Counted from the first letter of the stretch, positions 16,768 to 26,000 are shown. The stretch is DNA of 64,000 nt from Candidatus Electrothrix communis (GCA_030644725.1 CP130629.1:4293501-4357500), one strand, 5' to 3'. The notes: generated by a model from the letters alone, not told the origin. Translations and numbers: made by a program.

Positions 16768-17089
16768 CCTGTGGTTTCCTCCTGTAATTATTTGAAAAAA
16801 CATCTTTTGTGGAATTCTCTGCGCAGTTATATATGAACCTTATGTGGTATAACAGTTGGGAAAAGAAAATTACTCTGAACGTAGACGCAGGCATTACTCT
16901 GCCGCAATCAATTGTCCGGCGATTAAAGGTCGAGATTCAGCACCGAAGTGATCGGTCTGAAGAAGTTTTTGAGCGATACATGAAAAGAAACGGCAACAGG
17001 AAATGAGCCTGACGATAAAGTAGGAAGTTGTACTTTGGATAAGCACTTTTTTTGCGGAATTCATAACAGACTTCCCGGTATTCAGACAT

Positions 17090-17170
17090 GAAAGCAGGTA
17101 ACCCGGCGGTCTCCTCAGAGATCCGTGGCTTTCCGACACCGCCTCACGACGGCTGTGGCTTTTTCAACTT
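17090..17170 (-). ncRNA. Candidate c-di-GMP-I (GEMM-I)-like riboswitch aptamer
   Basis: On the minus strand a hairpin CCGTC-GTGA-GGCGG with a GNRA tetraloop is followed by TGTCGGAAAGCCACGG, then ATCTC-TGAG-GAGAC and CGCCGGGTTACC. This order, with AAAGCCACGG and CCGGGTTACC as landmarks, is that of GEMM-I aptamers. The 5' strand is less typical: the usual GGCAAACC is replaced by an AAAAAGCCACAG segment. The next gene downstream is the CAP lipoprotein at 16767. No intrinsic terminator is obvious between them, so the expression platform is unclear. Confidence 0.55.
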
Positions 17171-17416
17171 TCCAATTCCGACCGGAAAGTGAAGGCACCT
17201 ACTCAGTAGGTAAGTATTGCCATTTATTATGGTAACATAATATTATAAGCCTTGCGGTTCGTGTTTATCAAGTATTTTTCTAAAAAAGAAGACGTTCAGT
17301 CAGCATCAGGATATTTCCATACGTATCAGCTCGCTGTTGTATGATTTTTTTTAAATATTGTGAATTCTAGTCTGTTTGTTTCTTATCTGCATTTTGCACT
17401 TATCTGATGAAGACAA

Positions 17417-17899
17417 TTACTTGTCAAACTCATGAACCAGGATATAGTCATTTTTGGCTTTATTGAGGTGGCAGGCTATGCATTTTTCAGATTTACCCGC
17501 CTCCTGCACTTCGCCGGTCGGGCTGTATTGGGCCCAGAACCAGTCACCTTTAGTCGGGTTGTATCCTTGTACTTTGTACATAATTGTGATTGCCTTCACT
17601 TCATCTGCCGGACTCAAATTATATTTAACCACCATTGACCCGTTTTGAAGCGGTGGGCCTTTTGAATCCAAAGCCTGTTTGTTGACATATATTTTATGCT
17701 TCGGTCCGTGCGGGCCTTTGCTGTTGTACGTCCCCTGATGATCCGGCCAGAATGCCCATGTTTCAAATGGATGAATGTCGGTGATGTGCTTCCACACCGC
17801 TTTGGCCTCCGGTTCCGGCATTTTTTCCGGCTGAGCGAAAAAGGTGCAACCCAACAATATGCCGCTGATAAAACATCCTGTGGCTATTTTTTTAACCAT
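17417..17899 (-). CDS. Cytochrome P460-family mono-haem lipoprotein
   Basis: Predicted periplasmic c-type haem lipoprotein, 160 residues. The signal ends in a lipobox (FISGILLGC, residue 18). One haem-binding motif, CIACH, lies near the C-terminus (residues about 140-144). The body (KIYVNKQAL, MVVKYNLSPADEV, ITIMYKVQGYNPTKGDWFWA) matches the cytochrome P460 fold, whose members oxidise hydroxylamine or act as detoxifying or electron-transfer haem proteins. Substrate is not predicted. It lies between the two CAP paralogues on the same strand, with gene-free leaders on both sides, so a single transcript is uncertain. Confidence 0.85.
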   Translation of the reverse strand: MVKKIATGCFISGILLGCTFFAQPEKMPEPEAKAVWKHITDIHPFETWAFWPDHQGTYNSKGPHGPKHKIYVNKQALDSKGPPLQNGSMVVKYNLSPADEVKAITIMYKVQGYNPTKGDWFWAQYSPTGEVQEAGKSEKCIACHLNKAKNDYILVHEFDK

Positions 17900-18050
17900 G
17901 CGATTAACCTTGTTGAATGAGATGTAATTACAGATAGGTAATCTTTGTTGTGGGATTATGTGGTCGAGTTCAAGTCTGTTTTTTTCAGATGAGCATTTTG
18001 CACGTAGGAATCAATAAGAAATACCTTACCCCTCCTTATGCCGGGTGCCG

Positions 18051-18115
18051 TAGGGGCAAATCTATGTGTTTGCCCAGACGGTGAGAGTTCAGGTCAGGCC
18101 CGGGGACCTGACCCT
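18051..18115. repeat. Dispersed GTAGGGGC-family palindromic element
   Basis: Begins GTAGGGGCAAATCTATGTGT, continues with TTGCCC, and ends GGGGACCTGACCCTAC. The same design (GTAGGGGCAGACCTGTGTGT then CTGCCC) occurs at 39732 and inside purL at 63739-63800. Confidence 0.65.
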
Positions 18116-18146
18116 ACAGTCCCGCATCTAAAAAATGGGGCCTTAC

Positions 18147-18704
18147 TTAATAAGGCTTCTCACCGACCATATTACCTGCTGGAGTATATTGGCACACCCA
18201 AATTTGCGATTTATCCTCGCAGGTCGCCATGCCGCAACCGACTTCCGTCGTGGCCTTCCAAACGACCTGGGTATAATGTCCGCAGACGTCGTGGCAGCTG
18301 TTGTCGCTGTAATCATAGTCTTTAATTTCATCGCCCCATTTGTCGACGACGTTCTGCGCTGTTATGTTCTGCATTTTTGTGCTGCCGTCGGAGCTGGTAG
18401 CCGGGCCAGCTATGTAAATATTTTCTCCGTATTTTCCCCCACTATGTCCGGGGTGACAACCGTTTTCAGTCAGGTGTTGCGCCCATTTTTGAGAGGCTTC
18501 GGCTAATTCGTCCGACCATTTGAGATCCGGGACACCGGTTTTGGAACGCCATTGGTTATGAGCGGTGGTTATTGCTACGGAATCAACAGCTTTTTGCCCT
18601 TCAGCCGCGTTGCTTGTTCCTCCAGTCACAGAAAGCAGGAGGCAAAGCGTCCCTGTCAGAGTCAATCTGCTGTGAAGATTCAATTTTCTTGGTTTTATTT
18701 CCAT
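18147..18704 (-). CDS. CAP-domain (SCP/PR-1-like) secreted protein, copy 2
   Basis: Close paralogue of the 16171-16767 protein, 185 residues. It has a standard signal peptide (LTGTLCLLLSVTGGTSNAAEG) rather than a lipobox, so it should be released to the periplasm or exported, whereas copy 1 should be membrane-anchored. CAP signatures: AHNQWRSKTGVPDLKWSDEL, KYGENIYIAGP, CGHYTQVVWKATTEVGCGMA, WVCQYTPAGNMVGEKPY. Four Cys in the core could form disulfides. It sits between the P460 gene and the divergent sortase-substrate gene. Function unknown beyond the fold. Confidence 0.9.
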   Translation of the reverse strand: MEIKPRKLNLHSRLTLTGTLCLLLSVTGGTSNAAEGQKAVDSVAITTAHNQWRSKTGVPDLKWSDELAEASQKWAQHLTENGCHPGHSGGKYGENIYIAGPATSSDGSTKMQNITAQNVVDKWGDEIKDYDYSDNSCHDVCGHYTQVVWKATTEVGCGMATCEDKSQIWVCQYTPAGNMVGEKPY

Positions 18705-18843
18705 AGTAAATTACTCCTTTATGTGAGAGTTAAGGAAAGTGGTTTACTGCTGACCCGTCCCTGATAATTTTTTTAAAATATGTTTATTGGACAATATTGT
18801 CAAACTTTTTATTTTTACCGGAGAAATTATGCGACTGTTGAAA

Positions 18844-18950
18844 TAGTTGTACAGGATTTTTTTGCAGACAGAGGCAAGTTTGTCACAGACTGTCATTTTT
18901 TTTGAAAGACACGTCATCATCCAGCTGAAAGTCCGTCATGATCATCGTTC
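18844..18950 (+). promoter_or_regulatory. Candidate control region of the sortase substrate
   Basis: Contains TAGTTGTACAG (18844-18854), the 11-mer also seen at 9681-9691, and two GTCATNAT boxes at 18913 and 18935, 22 bases apart. The boxes recur at 21886, 21896, 21917 and 21939 (the last partial). The spacing fits an OmpR-type regulator such as PdsR. This is inference. Confidence 0.35.
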
Positions 18951-19012
18951 ATACTGTGTGCAGAAACTAGAAACGAACGGAGCAAGTTTTATCAACACAG
19001 GAGGATGTATTC

Positions 19013-21262
19013 ATGACACCGGAAGAAGAAAAAAGAGCTGTATCAGCCCCGTATATGGATCCCGGTTATTTGATGGTAACAATCTATACCCTTGGTGTGG
19101 CGATGCTCGTCCTGCTCGGGTGGTTCGGCAATGCCGGTGCTGTGCCCGGCGGAGAAAGCAGGCCGGGCGAAGCTGTTCGACAAGAAAGGCAGGAAATGTC
19201 AGCACCTGAGTTGGAACCTGAGTTAACACCTGATGCGGTGCAACAGGGTGAGCTGCTCCTGCCCGGAGCGGAGCCGGGAAAATATCGTCCAGCCCCCATG
19301 CTCTCTATGGATGTTGATATCAGGGTGAGCGGTATAGTTGCACGGGCCTCGGTCAAGCAGCGGTTTACCAATGACTCTGACGAGTGGGTTGAAGCCTTAT
19401 ACGTCTTCCCCCTTCCTGACGAGAGTGCTGTTGATCACCTGGAGATGCGGATTAACGACCGTCTTATTATCGGAAAAATTCAGAAAAAAGAAGAGGCTCG
19501 CCAAACCTATGAGACGGCGAAGAAGGAGGGAAAGAAAGCCTCGCTGCTCTCGCAATTGCGTCCCAATATGTTCACCACGGCGGTCGCTAATATCGGCCCC
19601 AAAGAAACCATCGTTATTCAGATTGAATATCAGCAGGTGGTGCAGCGGCAGGACAGGGTGTACTCGTTGCGCTTTCCCATGGTTGTTGGCCCGCGATATA
19701 CTCCAGGAGCCTCAGCTCATATTTTTGCCGAAAGCGGAAGAGGGGAGGGCGGAGAAGATGGATATACCATGAGTGCACATGGACTAACGGGAACATCGAT
19801 GGGGGCAGCGACAAGCGGTGTTCACTTTCCTGCATTGGAAGCACTCTCCGTTGTCGGGCCGGATGAGGAACCGGTTAATCCGGTAACTCTTCATGTGAAC
19901 CTTGCCGCTGGCATGGAAATATCTCGGATTGCCAGCCTCTATCATGGTATCGCAAGTAAGAAAAATGAGGATAGCAGCCTGGATATTCAGTTTACCGGAG
20001 AGGTAACAGCGGACCGTGATTTTGTTCTGGAATGGGAGCCGGAAAGATCGCAAACTCCAATGGCTACCCTGTTCAGCGAGCAGCGGGGAGATGAACGCTA
20101 TATGCTGCTCATGGTCATGCCGCCGGAACAGGAGCAACAGGAACCCCTTGCCCGTGAGGTCGTTTTCATCCTTGATACGTCCGGGTCAATGGGCGGCGAA
20201 TCCATCAGGCAGGCCAAAACAGCCTTGCTCATGGCCGTGGAGCGCATGCGTCCGCAGGATCGATTCAATGTGATTGAATTTAACAGCCGGGCAAGAGCGT
20301 TGTTTCGCGACAGCAAGGCGGGCAGCCGGGAAAACGTAGAGCAGGCAGTGGCCTTTATTGATCAGCTTGAGGCTGACGGTGGTACTGAGATTAGAAAGGC
20401 CCTGGAATTGGCCCTAGACGGCAAGCAGAAACACGAACGGATTCGACAGGTTGTTTTTTTGACAGACGGTTCTGTCAGCAATGAAGAAGAACTCTTCACC
20501 TTGATCCATAATCAGCTCGGAGATTCCCGTTTGTTCACTGTGGGGATCGGCTCGGCCCCGAATAGCTATTTCATGACCAGGGCCGCAACTCTGGGGAGAG
20601 GGAGTTATACTTTTATCGGCAAACTGGAAGAAGTGCGGGAGAAAATGACCAGCCTGTTTGCCATGCTTGAGCAGCCTGCTGTCACCAATCTTCAGCTGAG
20701 CGGAGCTGACGGCTTTGAAATTCTTCCTGCTCCGCTCCCGGATCTCTATCAGGGAGAGCCCCTGACCGTGGTTATGAAGGGGCGGGGGAGGGCGGATAAA
20801 CTGCTTCTTGCCGGGATGCAGGGCGGGTTAAAACCTTGGCGGGCAGCAATCGATACCATCGCCTTTGCTGAGAGACCGGGAATTGCCGTGCTCTGGGCAA
20901 GGAAGAAAATCAAAATTCTGATGGACAGCCTTGCCTCCGGAGCGGATGCACAACAGGTCGAACAGAAAGTGACAGAACTGGCGTTGACCAATCATCTTGT
21001 CAGTCGTTATACCAGCTTGGTGGCTGTGGAAGAAAAGATATCACGGCCCGGTGATTCTGATGGTTCCAACGATCCTGATGATCCGAATACGTCATTGCAG
21101 AAGCAGAAGGTAAAAACCAATCTACCAGTTGGCTGGGTGCATGATAAGGTTTTTGCGGGAGGAGCAAATACCGCCACCTCGGCACCTCTGTTCTTCTTGA
21201 TTGGCTTGTTTTTGCTGTCGTTATCCGCCTTTCTTTTCTGGATGCAATGGAGGAGACAATGA
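19013..21262 (+). CDS. Dedicated sortase target protein (VIT and VWA domains)
   Basis: Surface or envelope protein of the proteobacterial sortase-target type, 749 residues. An N-terminal membrane anchor (PYMDPGYLMVTIYTLGVAML) is followed by a VIT domain (residues about 95-230: VKQRFTNDSDEWVEALYVFP, TAVANIGPKETIVIQIEYQQ) and a VWA domain from about residue 385 with the MIDAS DTSGSMGGESI and LTDGS. The C-terminus has the sorting layout: GANTATSAPL, hydrophobic span FFLIGLFLLSLSAFLFW, basic tail QWRRQ. A clean LPXTG is absent; NLPVGW occurs about 20 residues earlier. Start chosen at ATG 19013 after AGGAGG. The sortase overlaps its stop. Confidence 0.92.
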   Translation: MTPEEEKRAVSAPYMDPGYLMVTIYTLGVAMLVLLGWFGNAGAVPGGESRPGEAVRQERQEMSAPELEPELTPDAVQQGELLLPGAEPGKYRPAPMLSMDVDIRVSGIVARASVKQRFTNDSDEWVEALYVFPLPDESAVDHLEMRINDRLIIGKIQKKEEARQTYETAKKEGKKASLLSQLRPNMFTTAVANIGPKETIVIQIEYQQVVQRQDRVYSLRFPMVVGPRYTPGASAHIFAESGRGEGGEDGYTMSAHGLTGTSMGAATSGVHFPALEALSVVGPDEEPVNPVTLHVNLAAGMEISRIASLYHGIASKKNEDSSLDIQFTGEVTADRDFVLEWEPERSQTPMATLFSEQRGDERYMLLMVMPPEQEQQEPLAREVVFILDTSGSMGGESIRQAKTALLMAVERMRPQDRFNVIEFNSRARALFRDSKAGSRENVEQAVAFIDQLEADGGTEIRKALELALDGKQKHERIRQVVFLTDGSVSNEEELFTLIHNQLGDSRLFTVGIGSAPNSYFMTRAATLGRGSYTFIGKLEEVREKMTSLFAMLEQPAVTNLQLSGADGFEILPAPLPDLYQGEPLTVVMKGRGRADKLLLAGMQGGLKPWRAAIDTIAFAERPGIAVLWARKKIKILMDSLASGADAQQVEQKVTELALTNHLVSRYTSLVAVEEKISRPGDSDGSNDPDDPNTSLQKQKVKTNLPVGWVHDKVFAGGANTATSAPLFFLIGLFLLSLSAFLFWMQWRRQ

Positions 21263-21825
21263 AGATAAACTGGTCATGGAAAATTATCCTTTTCCCTGCA
21301 ATCGTCGGGATGATCTGTTTTGGTAACGGGCTGTGGATACACGGCAAGGCCCTTTTGGCTCAAGTGCTCCTCCAACGGGCGTGGGCGCAGACCCAGGTTC
21401 GGGGAGAATCGGTTAAACCGTGGCCTTGGGCTGATACCTGGCCAGTGGCGAGACTGCGCACAGAAAAATATAATCAGGATCTTATCGTGCTTGCAGGGCA
21501 GTCTGGTCAGGCCCTTGCCTTCGGGCCGGGCATGCTGGAAGTAGGGGGCAAACCGGGGCAGCCGGGATTTTGTATTCTGGCTGCCCACCGGGATACCCAT
21601 TTCAGCTTTCTTCGCAGGGTGCAAGTAGGAGATGTTTTTACCTTGGAGGATAGGCAGGGCAGGCTATGGCAATATCGGGTTAATGGGATGACAATACGTC
21701 AGGCCGCAGAGCTTTATCTGGAGCCGCAAGAAAGTTCACAGTTAGCCTTGGTCACCTGTTATCCTTCTCAGGCCCTGAGTTCAGGCACCCGTCAGCGCTA
21801 CGTTGTTCTGGCAGACAGGATATAG
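21259..21825 (+). CDS. Sortase, marine proteobacterial type
   Basis: Class of sortase found in Gram-negative bacteria, expected to cleave the VIT/VWA protein encoded just upstream. About 188 residues from ATG at 21259, which has GGAGGAG upstream and overlaps the previous stop as ATGA; an ATG at 21247 adds four residues. One N-terminal membrane segment (IILFPAIVGMICFGNGLW). Catalytic triad: His110 in FCILAAHRDTHFSFL, Cys167 in LVTCYP, Arg178 or Arg180 in GTRQRYVVL. The acceptor for the cleaved substrate is not known; this organism should have thin peptidoglycan and an outer membrane. Confidence 0.94.
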   Translation: MKINWSWKIILFPAIVGMICFGNGLWIHGKALLAQVLLQRAWAQTQVRGESVKPWPWADTWPVARLRTEKYNQDLIVLAGQSGQALAFGPGMLEVGGKPGQPGFCILAAHRDTHFSFLRRVQVGDVFTLEDRQGRLWQYRVNGMTIRQAAELYLEPQESSQLALVTCYPSQALSSGTRQRYVVLADRI

Positions 21826-21885
21826 AGATTCAATGTTTTGGTTTTTACTTGTTATGTTGAGGGGTTATTCGGTACAATTTTTTTG

Positions 21886-21945
21886 GTCATAATTCGTCAT
21901 TATTCCTTAAGGGTAAGTCATTATTGATCGGGGACTCCGTCATGG
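21886..21945 (+). promoter_or_regulatory. Four phased GTCAT boxes upstream of small anchor gene
   Basis: GTCATAAT at 21886, GTCATTAT at 21896, GTCATTAT at 21917 and GTCATGG at 21939. Start-to-start spacings are 10, 21 and 22 bases, about one or two helical turns. An OmpR-family regulator often binds such phased direct repeats. PdsR is the natural candidate. Confidence 0.4.
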
Positions 21946-22005
21946 TCTTGGTGCATAATAACAATTAAAGAAGAGATAGTTGGTCTGCAACCAAAGGAGA
22001 ACAAG

Positions 22006-22239
22006 TTGATGATGAAAGAAAAACAGAACAGTAATGAATTGCACGCAGCTCTGGACCCTGGTTATCTGATGCTGGCTGTGTACGTGCTTGGTGTGACCTT
22101 TTTGGTTCTGTTTGCTTGGCTTGGTGGAAATAGCACTGCGCTTGAGGGGGATCATCAGAGCACAGATAGGGTCGTGGCTCATGAGTTGATGACAGAGCCG
22201 CCTGTTGTTGCGGATCGTTTTATAACTGATCAGGGATGA
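22006..22239 (+). CDS. Small membrane protein sharing the sortase substrate's N-terminal anchor
   Basis: 77 residues (or 75-76 from the second or third ATG) after an AAAGGAG ribosome site. Residues about 15-42 (ALDPGYLMLAVYVLGV, then TFLVLFAWLGG) match the N-terminal segment of the 749-residue sortase substrate: DPGYLM, Y-x-LGV, LVL and W-x-G coincide. The remainder is a short polar tail ending VVADRFITDQG. No known domain. It could be a standalone anchor, a chaperone-like partner or a remnant of a duplicated substrate gene. Phased GTCAT boxes precede it. The zinc-ribbon gene follows after ten bases. Confidence 0.75.
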   Translation: MMMKEKQNSNELHAALDPGYLMLAVYVLGVTFLVLFAWLGGNSTALEGDHQSTDRVVAHELMTEPPVVADRFITDQG

Positions 22240-22249
22240 CGGATAAGCC

Positions 22250-22777
22250 ATGAAACAAAGCATTGAAGCGGAGCTGCAATATTGTCCCGATTGCATGGAT
22301 GAATACCGAGCGGAAATTACGACCTGTGCCGCTTGTAATATCCCCTTGGTTAGCGGAAAAAAAATGCTGGAAGTTAGGCAAAATCCGGCGCGGGAACAGG
22401 CAGGGCGTACTATGGTGATCAGCCCGGATGATGAGCTGGTGAGCATCAGAAGGGGCCCTCTTGTTCAAATGAAGGATTTTCAGTCCATGCTCAAACGGGA
22501 AGGAATCCCCTCAATAGCTGTGAGTGAAGACAGTAACTGCGGGCAGGGAAGTTGCGCGACTAATTTGTTTGTCCAGATAAGAAAGAGCGATCTACAGGAT
22601 GTCGTGGCAATTCTGGAGCGCGATCATGTCCGCTCAACAGGATTGGAAGACCATGATTTGTCCACAGCCGGGGCTGTCATTGATACAGCAGCGGAGCAGG
22701 CAACCTGCCCGGCCTGCGGTTACAGCTTCTCGACCACCGAAGCTTCCTGCCCTGATTGCGGGCTTTGTTTCGGTTGA
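22250..22777 (+). CDS. Protein with two zinc ribbons flanking a DUF2007-like domain
   Basis: 175 residues, probably cytoplasmic. The N-terminal zinc ribbon CPDCMDEYRAEITTCAAC and C-terminal ribbon CPACGYSFSTTEASCPDC flank a middle segment (LVQMKDFQSMLKREGIPSIA ... LFVQIRKSDLQDVVAIL) that resembles DUF2007-type putative signal-transducing domains. The central CGQGSC may add a metal site. It lies ten bases after the small anchor gene, so it is probably co-transcribed with it. A hairpin without a T run (22812-22833) follows the stop. Function unknown. Confidence 0.75.
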   Translation: MKQSIEAELQYCPDCMDEYRAEITTCAACNIPLVSGKKMLEVRQNPAREQAGRTMVISPDDELVSIRRGPLVQMKDFQSMLKREGIPSIAVSEDSNCGQGSCATNLFVQIRKSDLQDVVAILERDHVRSTGLEDHDLSTAGAVIDTAAEQATCPACGYSFSTTEASCPDCGLCFG

Positions 22778-22811
22778 TGTTTTTTTTGATAGGGAAGTAA
22801 GTTGAAACAAC

Positions 22812-22833
22812 ATGCCCGCTGTTCGGCGGGCAT
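22812..22833 (+). terminator. Hairpin after the zinc-ribbon gene
   Basis: ATGCCCGC-tgttcg-GCGGGCAT, 35 bases after the stop. No T run follows, so it may stabilise the mRNA end rather than terminate. Confidence 0.4.
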
Positions 22834-23003
22834 CCCGTGTTATCTCACATCACTACCTGCCCTCACAGTTTAGAGTTAACCGTAAGTTTTCAGCGCAAGA
22901 GAAGAATACGCAGAGCAGGTAGCTGTTTTTTAGCAAGATTTACCAGTGTAATTTGCCAGTGTAGCGATCGGCATGAACACCTTGTTGTCGCCGTTTGCCG
23001 GGA

Positions 23004-26000
23004 TTACATCGCCTCATCCGCTCCTATATCGCTGCTCGCTCCCTGTGGCCGGGAATCACCGTCCATGTCATCGGCAACTTCGATCTCACTATCGCCAGCA
23101 TCAATGGCCGGAGATGAAGGCTTCAGGTGAAAATTTTCGTTCAGAGGATCGACAAGCTCCGGATCAGTATTGACAAGGTTGTTTGTACCCCAGTTTATAA
23201 TTCCCGGACTAACCGCATGATAATTAAACGTGTTATCATGCATAAGATTATAGTCGGCAGTGACAACAGCGCCGCTCTCGGATCTAAAGCCCATATGCAC
23301 TCCGGTTATAATGTTGTTGTAGGCATGCACGATCGAATTGTTCTTTGCAGACAATCCCCACTGAGTCCCCCCGTACATTGTATTGTGATAGAAATTTATT
23401 ACTGAATTGTCGAAAATATAACCCATACTTTCCGTACTTGTTATGGTGTTTGTGATATTACCGGAACTGTCTTCGAATTTCATCGGCCATCTGGCTCGTA
23501 TTCGACTTTTGCTAACATTGGCCTGACCCACTCTTTTTATTGAAATGCCTACATTCCATGATCTGAGGTCAGAACCAACTATATCAACAGCATCTACATC
23601 AACAGCCTCGATAGCATAAACACCATCGCTGCCGGAACCTCCCGTCCCTGATATAATTGTATCATATACAGAGAGTTGGCTTCCTCCTACCATTCTTATA
23701 TCCGCCCCTAATGCGTTGTTGTCAAAAAGACTGCCGGAAACAGTACACGTTGCGGATGATTTTAAATCATTATACAAATCTAACCCACCCCTATTGTCTC
23801 TGAAGGTCGAATTGGTAACCTCTATATTGTCAATGTTAGAAGTACGAACTGCTGTCCCATTGCCAGCAATGGTCGAATCGGCAATGGTTAGATTGGCACT
23901 GTTCGTGACAATTATTCCCATAAAATCATTTTCAATAATATGACTACCCGATACATTGAGACTCTTGCTGACATCATTAAATTGAAGGTAAACACCCATC
24001 TTACCGCTATTCCTTACGTAAGAGTCTGTAATTGTCACATTTTGCACCAGACCTCCACCAGAGAATCCTATTGTTCCGCTCCCGTTAATGTCGGAATCAA
24101 TAATATGCATGTCGCCGGTAATTGTACCGACCACGAGCCCTGCTGTTCCGGCATCAAGGATCTGATTACCAGCAAAGGACTCAATCGTAGGTCCATTGTT
24201 TATGATTATTCCTGCGGTTCCGCTTCTGGAAATAATATTGTCGTTGAAGGAAACAAATGCATTCTCGCCAAAAATGCCAACTCCCGGATGTTTGGCATTC
24301 TCAAAAAGACTGTTGGTAACAGTTGCTCTACCATCAATCCTTAAATTCGGCCCAAGATTATTATTTCTGATCGTGCAACCATCCATTGTGACAACAGTGC
24401 CAGGTCCCAGCATGACATTAACCATGCCACTTCCTTCAACAATAAGATTGGATATATTGGCCGTAGAACCTTCATTCAACACAACCAGACCTGCGGTAAA
24501 CCTATTAGTAAGAGGATCTTGAAGATCTCCCCTTCCGTTTTGTGACAATCGTTCCGGCCCCTCAGTTGCAGCGCTGCCCTCAATAAGCCCTACATCGGAG
24601 TCTTCAGTTACCGTAATGCCAGGAGCGCCATTAGAGCGGATGATATTCATGGAAATAAGGTCCACTTTGGCATGTATCATACCGATCCCGGCTGCTCCAT
24701 TATATTCGATCGTATTACCCACTTCCTCACCCACCAGGACTCTCTTAGCGGATCCGTTATGACCGATCCCTGCTTCTCCATTCCTGAGCAGGGAGTTATT
24801 CCTGATAGCTGCAACCTGAGCCCCATCTTTCATACCGATGCCAGCCATGCCGTTTGCATGCAGCGAGTTGTTGGTAATGTCGCCGACTTTGGCATCAAAG
24901 GCTATACCGATACCGGCCTTGGTGTTAGCGGTCATCTCGTTGTGAAAGATTTCAAAGACATTGGCACAGCCGTGTATTTCTATGCCTGCCGTGCCCGCTT
25001 GTGTTCCAGTGTTGTTGTTAATGACGACGTAGCCGATATTATTTTGTGGAATCGTGGTGGTACCGCCGTCTTCATCGTCGTCATACAGGCAGCTGACGGC
25101 TCCTTGAGCCGCAGTGTGAACAAAATTACCGTCTATAATCTGATACAAATCCTGCCCTGAGTAGGGATCATGGCCTCCGCTGTTCAGGGCTCCGATACCA
25201 GCGCCGTCGTCCTGAAGGCCTGCTGTACCTGCGTTGAGCACGGAGTTGGCAATGACAACGGGCCGGGTTGGACGATTAATGCCGCTTTCCCAGACAAGTT
25301 CATTTACGCCGCGCCGAGCATCAATGCCAGCTCCAGATGAGTCGTAGACCGCATTATTATAGATGTAGGGATGAGCTCCGTGCTGCGCCTTGATGCCTGG
25401 GGCATCATAAAAGGGTTCTGGCAGATCATCACCAAAATAACCGCTTTTGAACGCTTCATTATGGTACATAATGCTGTAGGCGTAATAGTCGTCGCTCAGG
25501 TTGGGACCATCGTTTGCGCCGATAATATTGTTGATCAGAGCTGGATGGGCATCATAGAGGACATTATCATAGCGAAAATCATCATTTTGACAGATATCGT
25601 TTTCAACGGAAACGCCTTTACTATCAGTATTGAAGACAGCAGAGGCGCTAAAGCCAGCAGAACCGTTGTTCCGAACGATGTTGTCAATGAGGAGTGGAGA
25701 AGCACCCTGACTTTGAATAGTTCTGGCATGGCCGCAGGCGGTCTGATCCACTGCGGGCATGTTTTGGATGGTGAAACCGTCCAGCCAGGTTCCCAAGGTG
25801 GCCCCTTTGGGGAGATGGAGCAGGGGTTTATTTGTAGACAGCCCGGTTCCGTCAATGATGGTAGCTTGCGCTCTGACCAACCCTTTTTTTGCATTAATCT
25901 GAGGAAAGGTATTATAGGTGAGGTCGAGTTCGGGATTGTTGAATTCATCAAGATGTCCAACAACCGTTCCGCGTAGATCACCCCCAGCGCTGATCAACTT

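Noticed and set aside
16809-17006. 65-codon frame between the CAP gene and the candidate riboswitch
   Set aside because: No ribosome site or family resemblance, and antisense to the presumed leader of the CAP gene.
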